42,379 bases of DNA, taken from Chloroflexota bacterium. Its GTDB lineage: Bacteria; Chloroflexota; Ktedonobacteria; Ktedonobacterales; JACDGC01. The stretch covers positions 1 through 42,379 of the forward strand of contig JAJYBV010000022.1 in NCBI GenBank assembly GCA_021778805.1, written 5' to 3'. Under the pieces are notes generated by a model. The model ran no database searches. It saw only the letters and a list, made by a program, of their open reading frames with translations, and was not told the DNA's origin. Below, one piece after another: positions 1-10,010 of the stretch. A program made the translations under genes and the position numbers. Position 1 is the stretch's first letter. Every line of letters starts with the position of its first letter.

Positions 1-1
1 A

Positions 2-2425
2 AACACCACCGTCGGTAACTTCGACGGCGGCGGCCGCAGCTATTCATCCAACGCCTTAAGCGCCGCAGGGGTCAATTCCAACGCTGCGTTCACCTTCGAT
101 GGCGTTACCTTCACGTGGCCGACAGAAACTGCCGGTAGCAACGATAACTGGCGCACGGCCGGTCAAGTTGTTCCAATCAGCGGGTCCGGCGCTGATATTG
201 CTCTGTTAGGCGCTGCTTCCGGCGGGCAATCTACCGGTACGATTACAATAACCTATTCCGATGGAACCACCCAACAAGTAAGTGTTATCTTTAGTGACTG
301 GACGCTGAACGGCGGATCGGTAGCTCCGGCTTCCGGCGACTATATCGCCGCGTCTTTGCCATATCGCAACTCCGCTACGGGCAAAGATAACACCAAATCA
401 TATGTGTTTATGGCTTACGCCTCGCTGACATCCGGCAAAACCATTGCCAGCGTCACTTTGCCGGCTACAGTTACCGGCGGCGCAATGCATGTGTTTGCCA
501 TTGCCACCGGTTCGGTCAATGTTCCGCCAACAAATTTACCGGCGTATAACAGCGAGGGTACCAGCCCAGACACAAACACCACCGTCGGTAACTTCGACGG
601 CGGCGGCCGCAGCTATTCTATCAATGCGCTAAGTGCTGCAGGGATCAATTCCGGCGCATCTCTTACAGTAGACGGAATTTCCTTTGCATGGCCAACAGAA
701 GCGGCCGGCAGCCCTGATAACTGGTCTGCCGCAGGACAAGTCATCCCTGTTAGCGGGTCCGGCTCTGAGCTGGCGTTTTTAGGCGCTGCGATAGGCGGCA
801 AATCATCTGGTACGGTAACAATTACGTATACCGATGGCACAACACAAACCGCAACACTTGAATTTACCGACTGGGCTATTGGCGGCGGAGCTAGCGCCAT
901 TTTGCCGGATAACACGATTGCCGCATATATGACTTATAGAAATACCGCAACTGGGCCACAATATTTAGCGTTGTATTTGTTTATGGCATATATCCCTGTA
1001 ACTGCCGGTAAAACAGTAGCGTCGGTGACGCTGCCAACAACACTTACCGGCGGCGGTATGCATGTGTTTTCAGTATCCCAAGGCAACATGCCAAATGTGC
1101 CCGCAGCAGTTTCAAATCAATCTTTACAAACCTATCTTGGAAGCAACGCGCGTTCAAGTTATTTCCCGAATGAAACGCAATTTACTTCCACAGACTCTGT
1201 AAATCTTGCAATGCAGTGGGCAGCCAAAGCCGGCGGAGCAGCTAATGTGCAGCCGCTGGTTGTAAACAATGTGTTATATTGGGGCACTTGGGATGGTATT
1301 TTCCACGCTACAAACCTTTCCGGCGTAGATATTTGGACACAAAACCTAGGCACATTAACCGTTTCCACATGTGCGCCGCCATCTGCCGGCATTGCCGGAA
1401 CCGCAACCTATGGCTCGGTAAATGGAACAGCGGCGATTTTTGTTGGCGGAGGCGATGGCAATTTTTATGCTTTGAACGCCAGCACCGGCGCTATTCTTTG
1501 GAAAACAATGATTGCTCCTCCACCGGCAAATTTTATTTGGGATTCTCCGGCTGTATATAACGGCAGCGTTTATATCGGATTATCTTCATTTGGAGATTGC
1601 CCCGACAGCCAAGGCATGGTTGATAAATTAGATGTAAATACGGGAACTATTCAGTCGGTATTCGACACCGTACCTGCTACATGCACCGGCGGCGGGCTTT
1701 GGGGGTCACCGGCTATCGACACCGCAACCGGAATTATGTATATTGCCACCGGCAATCAAAATCTGGGAACGGGTCCCTGCACCGATGAACCATATGCGCA
1801 AGCAGTGGTGGCCATCAATACAACAAATATGTCAGCAGTGGGGTCCTGGCAAATAATGCCATCTACAGCAACAGGAGACAGCGATTTCGGATCTACCCCA
1901 ACCTTGTTTACTGCTACTATTAACGGAGCAGTTCGGCAATTAGTTGGAGTGGGCAATAAAAACGGTTTATATTACGCATTTGACCGAACCAATATTACTG
2001 CCGGCCCTCTTTGGACCACACAGGTAGCGATTGGCGGAGATTGCCCCGATTGCGGCAACGGAACCATATCACCCAGTGTATTTGACGGCAGCACGTTATA
2101 TATTGCTGCGGGGCAAGTTACTGTAAATGGGGTAACCTACAGCAGTAATCTTATGGCGGTAAATCCGGCAACAGGAGCAATAATCTGGAGAGATTATTTC
2201 TTCCAGGGATATATATTATCTGCTGTATCTGCCGTAAAAGGTGTGTTGTTTACAGGTGTGGGGAATTCGTTGGTGGCTGTAAACGCCACAAATGGCGCGC
2301 TATTGTATCAGTATATAGATACATCTACCGCGTATTCACTATTTTATGGCGCACCGACAATCGTAAATAATGTTGTTTACGCAACAAACTACGATGGAAC
2401 GCTCTATAGTTTCACCGTAAAATAA
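2..2425 (+). CDS. 5'-truncated protein: repeated ~190-aa extracellular domains followed by a PQQ-like/BamB-like beta-propeller
   Basis: Frame 2 is open from the window start into the 356..2425 ORF. N-terminal repeats (NTTVGNFDGGGRSYS...TITYSDGTTQ...DWTLNGG) recur about every 191 aa. The C-terminal half has propeller-like repeats (GTWDGIFHATNLSGVDIWTQNLG, GGDGNFYALNASTGAILWKT, LMAVNPATGAIIWRD). Confidence 0.8.
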   Translation, partial: NTTVGNFDGGGRSYSSNALSAAGVNSNAAFTFDGVTFTWPTETAGSNDNWRTAGQVVPISGSGADIALLGAASGGQSTGTITITYSDGTTQQVSVIFSDWTLNGGSVAPASGDYIAASLPYRNSATGKDNTKSYVFMAYASLTSGKTIASVTLPATVTGGAMHVFAIATGSVNVPPTNLPAYNSEGTSPDTNTTVGNFDGGGRSYSINALSAAGINSGASLTVDGISFAWPTEAAGSPDNWSAAGQVIPVSGSGSELAFLGAAIGGKSSGTVTITYTDGTTQTATLEFTDWAIGGGASAILPDNTIAAYMTYRNTATGPQYLALYLFMAYIPVTAGKTVASVTLPTTLTGGGMHVFSVSQGNMPNVPAAVSNQSLQTYLGSNARSSYFPNETQFTSTDSVNLAMQWAAKAGGAANVQPLVVNNVLYWGTWDGIFHATNLSGVDIWTQNLGTLTVSTCAPPSAGIAGTATYGSVNGTAAIFVGGGDGNFYALNASTGAILWKTMIAPPPANFIWDSPAVYNGSVYIGLSSFGDCPDSQGMVDKLDVNTGTIQSVFDTVPATCTGGGLWGSPAIDTATGIMYIATGNQNLGTGPCTDEPYAQAVVAINTTNMSAVGSWQIMPSTATGDSDFGSTPTLFTATINGAVRQLVGVGNKNGLYYAFDRTNITAGPLWTTQVAIGGDCPDCGNGTISPSVFDGSTLYIAAGQVTVNGVTYSSNLMAVNPATGAIIWRDYFFQGYILSAVSAVKGVLFTGVGNSLVAVNATNGALLYQYIDTSTAYSLFYGAPTIVNNVVYATNYDGTLYSFTVK

Positions 2426-2446
2426 AATTTCAGTGGTATAAAACCA

Positions 2447-2487
2447 ACGGAGTCCGAGGAAATTTTCCTTCGGACTCCGTTTTTTTA
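2447..2487 (+). terminator. Rho-independent terminator after the propeller gene
   Basis: acggagtccga...tcggactccgt stem followed by ttttttt. Confidence 0.85.
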
Positions 2488-2513
2488 TGCGGCAGAACGC
2501 TTTCAGAAGCGAA

Positions 2514-3776
2514 CTACGGCAATTGCTTCATATTCACCAATGTATTTAAAATACTATCGGAAGTAGTGATGGTTTTGGAATTGGCCTCAAAGCCACGTTC
2601 CGCAATAATCATATTTGAAAACTCACGGCTTAAATCGACGTTAGACATTTCAAGTGCGCCGGAAGTAACAGTACCGATACCATTTGTGCCGGGAACACCG
2701 GCAGCACCGATTGAACCGCCAAGGTTCATGGTAAATGTTTGCGTGCCCGAAGCCGGGGCCAGTGAAACACCACTTGGCAAGGTTAATGTCAGCGCGCCGT
2801 TAGCTGTAGTAAACGTGTATACCCCGCCTGCCAGCGATGAACTGGTTACCGGAACGGAAACACCGTTTACTGTTATAGTAGGTGTACCCGAAAGGCCTGC
2901 GGTTCCCATAGTAAAAGAAAGTGTTGCGCTGGTTACCGGGTAAGAATAAGGCAGCGTGCCTGTACTCAGCGCGCCGGAAAGGGTAGTTGGTGTAGTTGTC
3001 ATCGTCGCCGGAACAGACATTGTTGAAGGAAATGTAAGCGATGGTGAGTTTACCCCGCTATTGCCGGCAGAAATAACCGTTACCGCTGTGCCGCCGCCAA
3101 AATTAAGCACTGTAGCGTTGCTGATGTTTGAAACACCGGAGTTGAGCGTTGGAATATATAAACTGTTGCCTATTGCCTGCAGGCCGGTGGGGTTAGGGAA
3201 CTGCGCCAAAGCAATCTGCCCCAGTGTGGTAGTGGTGCCGCTGCTGCTAACGCCGGTTACAGTGCCATCCGGCGCTATACTATAGCTGGAATAAGAGCTG
3301 GGTATTGTAATAGGCGCTAACGGCGCATTGGTATTAATGGTCGGTGGGTTTCCCTGCGCTTGATAGCCAATAACAGCCATTCCGGTCGACGGATTAACCA
3401 GCGCGCCATTCGCGTCTAAATTAAATGATCCGTTGCGGGTGTAATACAGCCCGCTGTTGCCCTGCAGCACAAACATCCCATTACCCTGAATCATAAGATC
3501 GGTTGGTTTTCCGGTTGTTTCCGCACCGCCCTGTGAAAATATCGGCGATACCTGTGATACTTCAACACCTAAGCCAACTTGATTAGGGTCGGTGCCGCCG
3601 TTTGCCGCTGTTGGCGCGCCTGCGCCGCGAATTGTTTGGCTGAGCATAGTGTCAAATACGGTATTTGATGATTTAAATCCAATGGTGTCGGCGTTAGCAA
3701 TATTATTTGCAACAACATTCATCATCTGCTGAAATCCTTGCAAGCCCGTAATTGCGGTAAAAAGTGAACCAATCAT
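2514..3776 (-). CDS. flgE: Flagellar hook protein FlgE
   Basis: N-term MIGSLFTAITGLQGFQQMMNVVANNIANADTIGFKSS; C-term VDLSREFSNMIIAERGFEANSKTITTSDSILNTLVNMKQ, typical of FlgE/F/G; located next to flgD. Confidence 0.88.
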   Translation of the reverse strand: MIGSLFTAITGLQGFQQMMNVVANNIANADTIGFKSSNTVFDTMLSQTIRGAGAPTAANGGTDPNQVGLGVEVSQVSPIFSQGGAETTGKPTDLMIQGNGMFVLQGNSGLYYTRNGSFNLDANGALVNPSTGMAVIGYQAQGNPPTINTNAPLAPITIPSSYSSYSIAPDGTVTGVSSSGTTTTLGQIALAQFPNPTGLQAIGNSLYIPTLNSGVSNISNATVLNFGGGTAVTVISAGNSGVNSPSLTFPSTMSVPATMTTTPTTLSGALSTGTLPYSYPVTSATLSFTMGTAGLSGTPTITVNGVSVPVTSSSLAGGVYTFTTANGALTLTLPSGVSLAPASGTQTFTMNLGGSIGAAGVPGTNGIGTVTSGALEMSNVDLSREFSNMIIAERGFEANSKTITTSDSILNTLVNMKQLP

Positions 3777-4360
3777 GCGTTTCCTCCGTTAATTTGCGCC
3801 GCGCCGGTTGATGTTGGAGCGGTTGTTTGTGTTGTTGTGGTTTGTGTAGTCCCCGTAGATGTTCCACCGGAATTTGCGGCCGAACCGGATGATGAATTTG
3901 CCGAACCATCTGAACCGGCCGCGCCGGCAGTTCCGGAAGATCCCGCAGTTGTAGCGCCAGAATCAATGCCGGTTACATCCGCAACATTCATATTCTGGCC
4001 ATTGACAATCACGTTAATGGTAGATCCGTTTACTGAAACACCTGTTACTTGCCCGGTAACAGTTTGTGCATTGATGGAACCTGAAACGGTTTTACCAATA
4101 AGGTTATTTGCGTAATTTTGCTGCTGCGTCAGCATTAATTGCTGGGAAAATTCCGTTTGGTTCAGCTGCGCCAATTGGGTTACCATTTGCGAGCTGTCCA
4201 TCGGCTGTGTAGGGTCTTGATTTTGCATTTCCGCCACCAGAATTTGCAAAAACGTATTGATTCCAAGCTGATTGTTATTCATAAGCTGCGTAATCATCTG
4301 ACCGCCCGTGCTAGAGCCGGATGACGAAGAGCCTGAACTTGAACTTACAGGTAAACTCAT
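3773..4360 (-). CDS. flgD: Flagellar hook capping protein FlgD
   Basis: NQLGINTFLQILVAEMQNQDPTQPMDSSQMVTQLAQLNQTEFSQQL is a FlgD signature; 4-nt overlap with flgE. Confidence 0.9.
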   Translation of the reverse strand: MSLPVSSSSGSSSSGSSTGGQMITQLMNNNQLGINTFLQILVAEMQNQDPTQPMDSSQMVTQLAQLNQTEFSQQLMLTQQQNYANNLIGKTVSGSINAQTVTGQVTGVSVNGSTINVIVNGQNMNVADVTGIDSGATTAGSSGTAGAAGSDGSANSSSGSAANSGGTSTGTTQTTTTQTTAPTSTGAAQINGGNA

Positions 4361-4372
4361 AGCGCTGCTCCT

Positions 4373-5836
4373 TTATGCGTCGTAATCAATTGTTGAATAT
4401 ATGCGCGCGCCACGCGCCCGCGATTGCTGGATATCTGCCTTGACACCTGAAAATTCAGGTGTGGTATGATTTTGATTGGTTTGTGAAAATTGCTTTTCAG
4501 ACCGATTTCCTCCAAAAGATGTGTTACTGCCAAACGCATCCGTATGTTGCGCCGAAACATGCACCTGCGGTGTATGTGCGCTATATGGCGCCATAGCGTC
4601 GCGGATTGCTTGGGTGTGCGCCGAAATTGCCCCGGCAGCGGCAGACGGCGCGGCGATAGCGGCGATAAGCGTGCCTTGCGCGTCCTTGCGCATTGTGATA
4701 TGCACCAAACCCAAATCGGGCGGTGATATTTTAACGCGCATTTCTGTTTCAGCTCCATTTTGCAGCGCCGCCGCACGATTCATCATCATTTCGGGCAGCG
4801 CGCGCAGCGCTACCGTTTGTGCGCCGGCCGCGCTCTCACCGCTGTGTTGAACAGAAAACACCGAAGACGCGCCGCGGCTGTTTTCCACAGTAATCTTTCC
4901 GGGCGCAGGCTTATGATGTTCGGCGTTTCCGGATGATTGGCCAGACGTATTGGCTTCCATCGCAGTAAAGGAATTGCCGGACTGCGGCTGTAACTGAAGA
5001 TTTTCCATTATACTTTGAGCGCCAGATTTTGCGGCAAAAGATCCGCCAGGTTTCAGGGCATTTGCCGATTGAGCTGATGTTGCCGGCTGAAATAAGTTTG
5101 TGGACTGAACAGACTCAGTTAATGCCTGCGCAAAAGGTTTGCCTGCTGCAGCGCCGCCTAATCCAACGGGAAGTTTTGGCGCAACAGGTGTGGCGCTGTG
5201 ATTTACCAAAGGTTCCGCTAAGGATTTCAGCGCAACTTCCGCTTCTTGCGTTGGCTGAGCGCCATTGGCGGCGCTACTCCGGCTATTCGGCAGATCTTCC
5301 GGCAGTTTTATCGACGCTTGTGTTTCTTGCGCTGTCTTTGCAACTTCGGCAGAATTCCGGTTAACAGAATTTTGATTAGTCGGCAAAGTTTCCGATATCA
5401 TTGGCAATGCGACTCGCGGAGCTGTATCCGCAGATGCGCGCACAGCAGAAATTTCGCTGCGCGGCGCTGCAGCATACGGAACTGGCGCATTGCCGGCGGC
5501 GGTATTTTCAGCAGGTTTTAGCGCAAATGGTTTAACCGAAGCAACTGGCTCTTGATGGGTATGCTGGGCTGTTTCAGGATGGGTTTCGCGCTTTTTTTCC
5601 ATTTTTCGTTGATCAGATTTGCCGGAAACGAATGCGGTCTGCCCAAAATCAGCCAATTTTGTTTTCATCTTCAGCGCAGATTCCTGTGAATCGGCGTGAG
5701 GATTATGTTGCGATTGACTGGCGCTAATATTCCGCAAAGTATCAGAAAATGGAAATCCCTCTATGGTATCTTGCGCGGCAGCCGGGTGAGAATTTTGCGT
5801 AATTTCCGGCGGCAGCGCGGCAGGAATAGTAATCAT
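4373..5836 (-). CDS. fliK: Flagellar hook-length control protein FliK
   Basis: Low-complexity Ala/Ser/Gln-rich N-terminus; C-terminal Flg_hook-like EMRVKISPPDLGLVHITMRKDAQGTLIAAI; operon position. Confidence 0.82.
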   Translation of the reverse strand: MITIPAALPPEITQNSHPAAAQDTIEGFPFSDTLRNISASQSQHNPHADSQESALKMKTKLADFGQTAFVSGKSDQRKMEKKRETHPETAQHTHQEPVASVKPFALKPAENTAAGNAPVPYAAAPRSEISAVRASADTAPRVALPMISETLPTNQNSVNRNSAEVAKTAQETQASIKLPEDLPNSRSSAANGAQPTQEAEVALKSLAEPLVNHSATPVAPKLPVGLGGAAAGKPFAQALTESVQSTNLFQPATSAQSANALKPGGSFAAKSGAQSIMENLQLQPQSGNSFTAMEANTSGQSSGNAEHHKPAPGKITVENSRGASSVFSVQHSGESAAGAQTVALRALPEMMMNRAAALQNGAETEMRVKISPPDLGLVHITMRKDAQGTLIAAIAAPSAAAGAISAHTQAIRDAMAPYSAHTPQVHVSAQHTDAFGSNTSFGGNRSEKQFSQTNQNHTTPEFSGVKADIQQSRARGARIYSTIDYDA

Positions 5837-5854
5837 CAGAGCATCCTTTCTGAT

Positions 5855-6232
5855 TTAATTAATTGGAGCTAACGCGGTTGTCAGCATTGTGAATTTAGAG
5901 TTAATTAAATTCACTTCTGCCTGATAGGAAACCGATGTGCTGGTTAACTCCGTCATTTGCTGGTTAATATCCACATTATTTCCATCATTGCGCACTTGCA
6001 GATCATTCCTTGTGTATGGTTGTGGCAATTCAGCCGGCGCGGCAGCATTACTAAGGGGATTATTCATCACCTGCAGCAGCTGCTGTTCAAAGGCAATATC
6101 GTGGGTTAAATACCCCGGCGTATCAATATTAGCCAGATTATTTGAGATTAATTGCTGCCGCTGAGACAGGCCATTTAAACCGTATGTAAGCTGACTCATG
6201 GTTGCGTCAAATAAGCTCGGCGCTAATGTCAT
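5855..6232 (-). CDS. flgB: Flagellar basal-body rod protein FlgB
   Basis: LNGLSQRQQLISNNLANIDTPGYLTHDIAFEQQL ... GNNVDINQQMTELTSTSVSYQAEVNLINSKFTMLTTAL. Confidence 0.9.
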   Translation of the reverse strand: MTLAPSLFDATMSQLTYGLNGLSQRQQLISNNLANIDTPGYLTHDIAFEQQLLQVMNNPLSNAAAPAELPQPYTRNDLQVRNDGNNVDINQQMTELTSTSVSYQAEVNLINSKFTMLTTALAPIN

Positions 6233-6267
6233 ATGAGACCTCCTTTCTCATGTGCTTATTCTATTTG

Positions 6268-6723
6268 TTAAAGATGGGGATGGGATCTGCGGCTCCAGGT
6301 AATAAGTCCCATTTCGGTTAAACGATTATTTTCAGCGCGTTCTTCCTCTACCCGCGCATTCAGCGTAAACATTGATTTTAACCGTTCCATGGCTAATCGT
6401 TTCTGACTGGCATTAATACTTTCGCCGTGCGCATTTTCCGCCGAAGTTTGCGCCTGCTGCACCAAACGCTGTTTTTCAGCAATTTCGCGCCGTATTCGCT
6501 CAATTTCATATTGCGAAGCAACAATGGCAGAAATATCTATAGTTTCCGCTGATTTTAACGAATTCAGCTTGGTTTGCGCATCCAGCAATTTTTGTTCAGC
6601 TAATTTTTCCTGATTCTGCGTATTCTCTAAGCGGATTTGTTCAAGCGCATATGCGACCCTCAATCGCTCTTCAATTTGCAGCCGATAAGACAGCACATGG
6701 TCTAACGGAAAATGTTTAGCCAT
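6268..6723 (-). CDS. fliJ: Flagellar protein FliJ (coiled coil)
   Basis: Small coiled-coil protein of ~150 aa directly downstream of fliI; FliJ-like composition. Confidence 0.72.
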   Translation of the reverse strand: MAKHFPLDHVLSYRLQIEERLRVAYALEQIRLENTQNQEKLAEQKLLDAQTKLNSLKSAETIDISAIVASQYEIERIRREIAEKQRLVQQAQTSAENAHGESINASQKRLAMERLKSMFTLNARVEEERAENNRLTEMGLITWSRRSHPHL

Positions 6724-6786
6724 GAAAACAACCCCCTACATACAAAAAATAACAGCAAAATGGCAAACGCCAAAAAAGTACATGTA

Positions 6787-8103
6787 TCAATATTGAAAAA
6801 TTGCATCTAACTGCTCGATTGATTGTTCAAACGGTTCAAGAACACTAAATTCCTGCCGCTGAAACGCAATGATTCGAGATTGCAGCGCAATGGCGCGGTC
6901 GATAATTTGATTAGAGCCAATTTGGTAAGCGCCGATAGTTATCAAATCTTTATGTTTTTCATAGGTAGCCAGCGCATCGCGCAGCCGCCCGGCCAGCAGC
7001 ATATGGCGCGGTTCAGTAATATCCGGCATAACGCGGCTGATGCTGTGCAAAATATCGATGGAGGGAAAAATATTTTCCGCCGCCAAAGCGCGCGAAAGCA
7101 CGATATGGCCATCTAACACACCGCGCGCGGTATCAGCAATCGGTTCATTCATATCATCACCTTCAACTAAAACGGTATAAAAGGCCGAAATAACACCTAA
7201 AGGGGCGGCGCCGGCGCGTTCTATCAGCCGTGGAATCAGCGCAAAAACTGACGGTGTATAGCCGCGCAGCGCCGGCGGTTCGCCGGTTGCTAAGCCTATT
7301 TCGCGCTGCGCCATTGCAACACGAGTCAGCGAATCAAGCAGCAGCAGCACATGTTTGCCGGAATCTCTATATGCCTCGGCAACAGCAGTAGCCGTCCACG
7401 CAGCCTTCAGGCGCATTACCGCCGGCTGATCTGATGTGGCAATGACCAAAACCGAACGCGCCAGCCCATCTTTCCCAAGATTTTTTTCAATAAATTCCTG
7501 CGCTTCCCGCCCGCGTTCGCCGATTAATCCAATGACAATAATATCGGCTTGTGCGCCGCGGGCAATCATACCCAAAAGAGTCGATTTACCTACGCCGCTG
7601 CCGGAAAAAATGCCCATGCGCTGGCCTTTTCCGGCGGTGAGCGCGGCGTCTAACACACGCACACCTGTTGGAAGCGGGTTGGCGATACGCGGGCGTTCAA
7701 GCGGCATCGGCGCAGAGTTTTGCAAAGGAATGCGCTGTGCGCCAACTAACGGGCCTTTGCCGTCAATCGGCGAACCAAGCGCATCAATAACCCTTCCTAA
7801 CAGCGCCGGCCCCATAGGGATGGTTTGTCCGGAAGATACGCGCTGCACGTGTGCGCCGGGCCGAATGCCATGCAAAACGCCAAAAGGCATTAGCAAAATG
7901 GCGTCATTGCGAAACCCAACAACCTCGGTTAAAATCGGCGCTTCATCTGCCGATGCCTTCACATGGCAATAATCACCGATGCTGGCTTTCACCCCGCAAG
8001 CTTCAACCGCCAGGCCAATGGCGCTGCGCACTGTGCCCAGCGTTTCTACTGCCGGCGTTTTTTCCAGCGCAGCCTGATAATGCAATAAATCGATATTCAT
8101 CAT
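6787..8103 (-). CDS. fliI: Flagellum-specific ATPase FliI
   Basis: Walker A GIFSGSGVGKSTLLGMIAR; GERGREAQEFIEKNLG; LLLLDSLTRVAMAQREIGLATGEPP. Confidence 0.97.
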   Translation of the reverse strand: MMNIDLLHYQAALEKTPAVETLGTVRSAIGLAVEACGVKASIGDYCHVKASADEAPILTEVVGFRNDAILLMPFGVLHGIRPGAHVQRVSSGQTIPMGPALLGRVIDALGSPIDGKGPLVGAQRIPLQNSAPMPLERPRIANPLPTGVRVLDAALTAGKGQRMGIFSGSGVGKSTLLGMIARGAQADIIVIGLIGERGREAQEFIEKNLGKDGLARSVLVIATSDQPAVMRLKAAWTATAVAEAYRDSGKHVLLLLDSLTRVAMAQREIGLATGEPPALRGYTPSVFALIPRLIERAGAAPLGVISAFYTVLVEGDDMNEPIADTARGVLDGHIVLSRALAAENIFPSIDILHSISRVMPDITEPRHMLLAGRLRDALATYEKHKDLITIGAYQIGSNQIIDRAIALQSRIIAFQRQEFSVLEPFEQSIEQLDAIFQY

Positions 8104-8115
8104 AGTTTCCTCTCA

Positions 8116-8925
8116 TCAGGCTCCGGGATTTTGTACAGAGCGCTGCATATCGACTTCCAGAAACATATCGGAAACTTTTTTTGTCAGCGTTGCTAATCTG
8201 CCATCGATATAATTGGTATCCGATTCCACAATACAGTTGCCTTTTTCCAAGGTGAGATCTGGTATAAGGTGTGAATGCGCTGTATCCCAGCCATGTTCAA
8301 CCGCTATTTCATCCCAATATGGGTATAGCGTTTTAATGTCATCCGGGTTCAGTCGTATTTTTGCGGTTACCGAGTTTTCCAATTCTCCCAACAGCTTATT
8401 AATAAACCGAATAAACGTTTGCGGCTCGGCATGAAAAGCGTTTAACACAAGTGTAGAGGCAACCGCAACGCTTAATTGCGCTAAGGTAACCTGCGTATTA
8501 TGGATCGCTTCGCGCAGATCCATAACTGCGTTTTCGCTTAAGCGCCGCAAATCGGTTATCAGTGTATCCAGTTCTCTAAATATTTCCGCGCGGCCATCTG
8601 TTTTGCCTTGTTCAAAGCCTTCGCTAAAGCCTCGCTCAAAAGCTTGCCGATACGCCAACTCTTCAACTTCTTGAAAATGCGCTTTCATATAAGCCAGTTC
8701 TTTCTCAGTCTGCGCATACTTTTGTTGATATGCCTCTTCGATTTGCTGCAGCTGTACGGCCTTTTCATCCTCAGCTTGTTGAATTTTCTGAGTCAGAATT
8801 TGAATCGTTTGGGCAGGCGATTCAGATCCGGCCACAATATTCAGATTGTTTAACGAATCTGCCAGCGGCCGTATCGCTTTGCCTGGACGAAGAATCCACG
8901 ATCCTTTTGCAAAATGATCTGTCAT
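8116..8925 (-). CDS. fliH: Flagellar assembly protein FliH
   Basis: Position between fliG and fliI; E/Q-rich coiled coil; C-term IRLNPDDIKTL...DLTLEKGNCIVESDTNYIDGRLATLTKKV. Confidence 0.85.
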   Translation of the reverse strand: MTDHFAKGSWILRPGKAIRPLADSLNNLNIVAGSESPAQTIQILTQKIQQAEDEKAVQLQQIEEAYQQKYAQTEKELAYMKAHFQEVEELAYRQAFERGFSEGFEQGKTDGRAEIFRELDTLITDLRRLSENAVMDLREAIHNTQVTLAQLSVAVASTLVLNAFHAEPQTFIRFINKLLGELENSVTAKIRLNPDDIKTLYPYWDEIAVEHGWDTAHSHLIPDLTLEKGNCIVESDTNYIDGRLATLTKKVSDMFLEVDMQRSVQNPGA

Positions 8926-8954
8926 CGCCTGTTTTCCTTTCGGTTATTTTTACG

Positions 8955-9995
8955 CTACATCAATTCTTCATCGCTGCGCGAAATAACAATTTCTTCTTGA
9001 TCTTCCAGCCGGCGAATAGTATTTACGATACTGCGCTGCGCTCTGCTCACCTGATCCGAACGCATCGGCCCCATGGTGTCTAATTCATCGCGCATCATTT
9101 CTGCAGCGCGCGAAGACATATTGCGGTAGATGGTTACACGCACATCTTCTTTCACACCTCGCATCGCGCGGGCAAGTTCTTTCATATCTACCTCGCGGAT
9201 AATGCGCTGAATGGCTCTGTCTTCCAGCTTGGCAATATCTTCAAACACGAACATCTTCGAGCGGATTTGTTCAGCAATTTCCGGTACGGTTGCGTCAAGG
9301 TGATCCAACAGATTTTTTTCTGTCTGCCGATCGGAGCGCATCAGCACCTGCACCAGGAAATCAACGCCGCCGGAAGCGCCGCCGCCGCGGCTGATTGCGC
9401 CGGAAAGCCGCAGTTTCATCATTTCTTCCACATCGCGCACCAGTTCCGGCGGAGCAGCTTCCATAGTGGCTATGCGATAGGCAATTTCTGCCCTCGTGGA
9501 AGACTCCATTCTTTGCAAGATATTGGCGGCTAAATCGGGTGACATTTTGGCGATAACCAATGCAATAGTTTGCGGATGTTCTTCCAGAAGAAAATCCGCC
9601 AATTGATTGCGGTCTACATCGCGCAAAAATTGAAATGGCGCGTTATATCCACCTTGTGCGCTTAATCGCTTAATAATATCGTCGGCTGCGGAAGGGCCAA
9701 TTGCTCTGGCAAGAATCTGTCTTGCAACATCAATTCCGCCAACAGAACCGAAAGTAGCAATGCCGCTGCGCTCTAATCCTTCCTCGATAACGGCTACCGT
9801 TACCATGGGATCATAGCGTTTTAACTGCATCATTTCTGCAATAACCCGTTCTACAATATTGGGCGGCAACAGTTTCAGCACATCCGCCGATACTTCCGGC
9901 CCTAAATTTGCCAACAGGATCGCCGATTTTTGTTTGCCATTCGGCAGTTTCGTTGCAACCTGTGTATTTTGCGTATTAGCTAAAGACATAGACAT
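8955..9995 (-). CDS. fliG: Flagellar motor switch protein FliG
   Basis: EEHPQTIALVIAKMSPDLAANILQRM; FVFEDIAKLEDRAIQRIIREVDMKELARAMRG. Confidence 0.97.
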   Translation of the reverse strand: MSMSLANTQNTQVATKLPNGKQKSAILLANLGPEVSADVLKLLPPNIVERVIAEMMQLKRYDPMVTVAVIEEGLERSGIATFGSVGGIDVARQILARAIGPSAADDIIKRLSAQGGYNAPFQFLRDVDRNQLADFLLEEHPQTIALVIAKMSPDLAANILQRMESSTRAEIAYRIATMEAAPPELVRDVEEMMKLRLSGAISRGGGASGGVDFLVQVLMRSDRQTEKNLLDHLDATVPEIAEQIRSKMFVFEDIAKLEDRAIQRIIREVDMKELARAMRGVKEDVRVTIYRNMSSRAAEMMRDELDTMGPMRSDQVSRAQRSIVNTIRRLEDQEEIVISRSDEELM

Positions 9996-10010
9996 AGTTT
10001 ACTACCTCGG

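Noticed and set aside
4357-4776. 139-aa minus-strand ORF overlapping the fliK 3' end
   Set aside because: Out-of-frame overlap with fliK; its sequence has no domain-like features.
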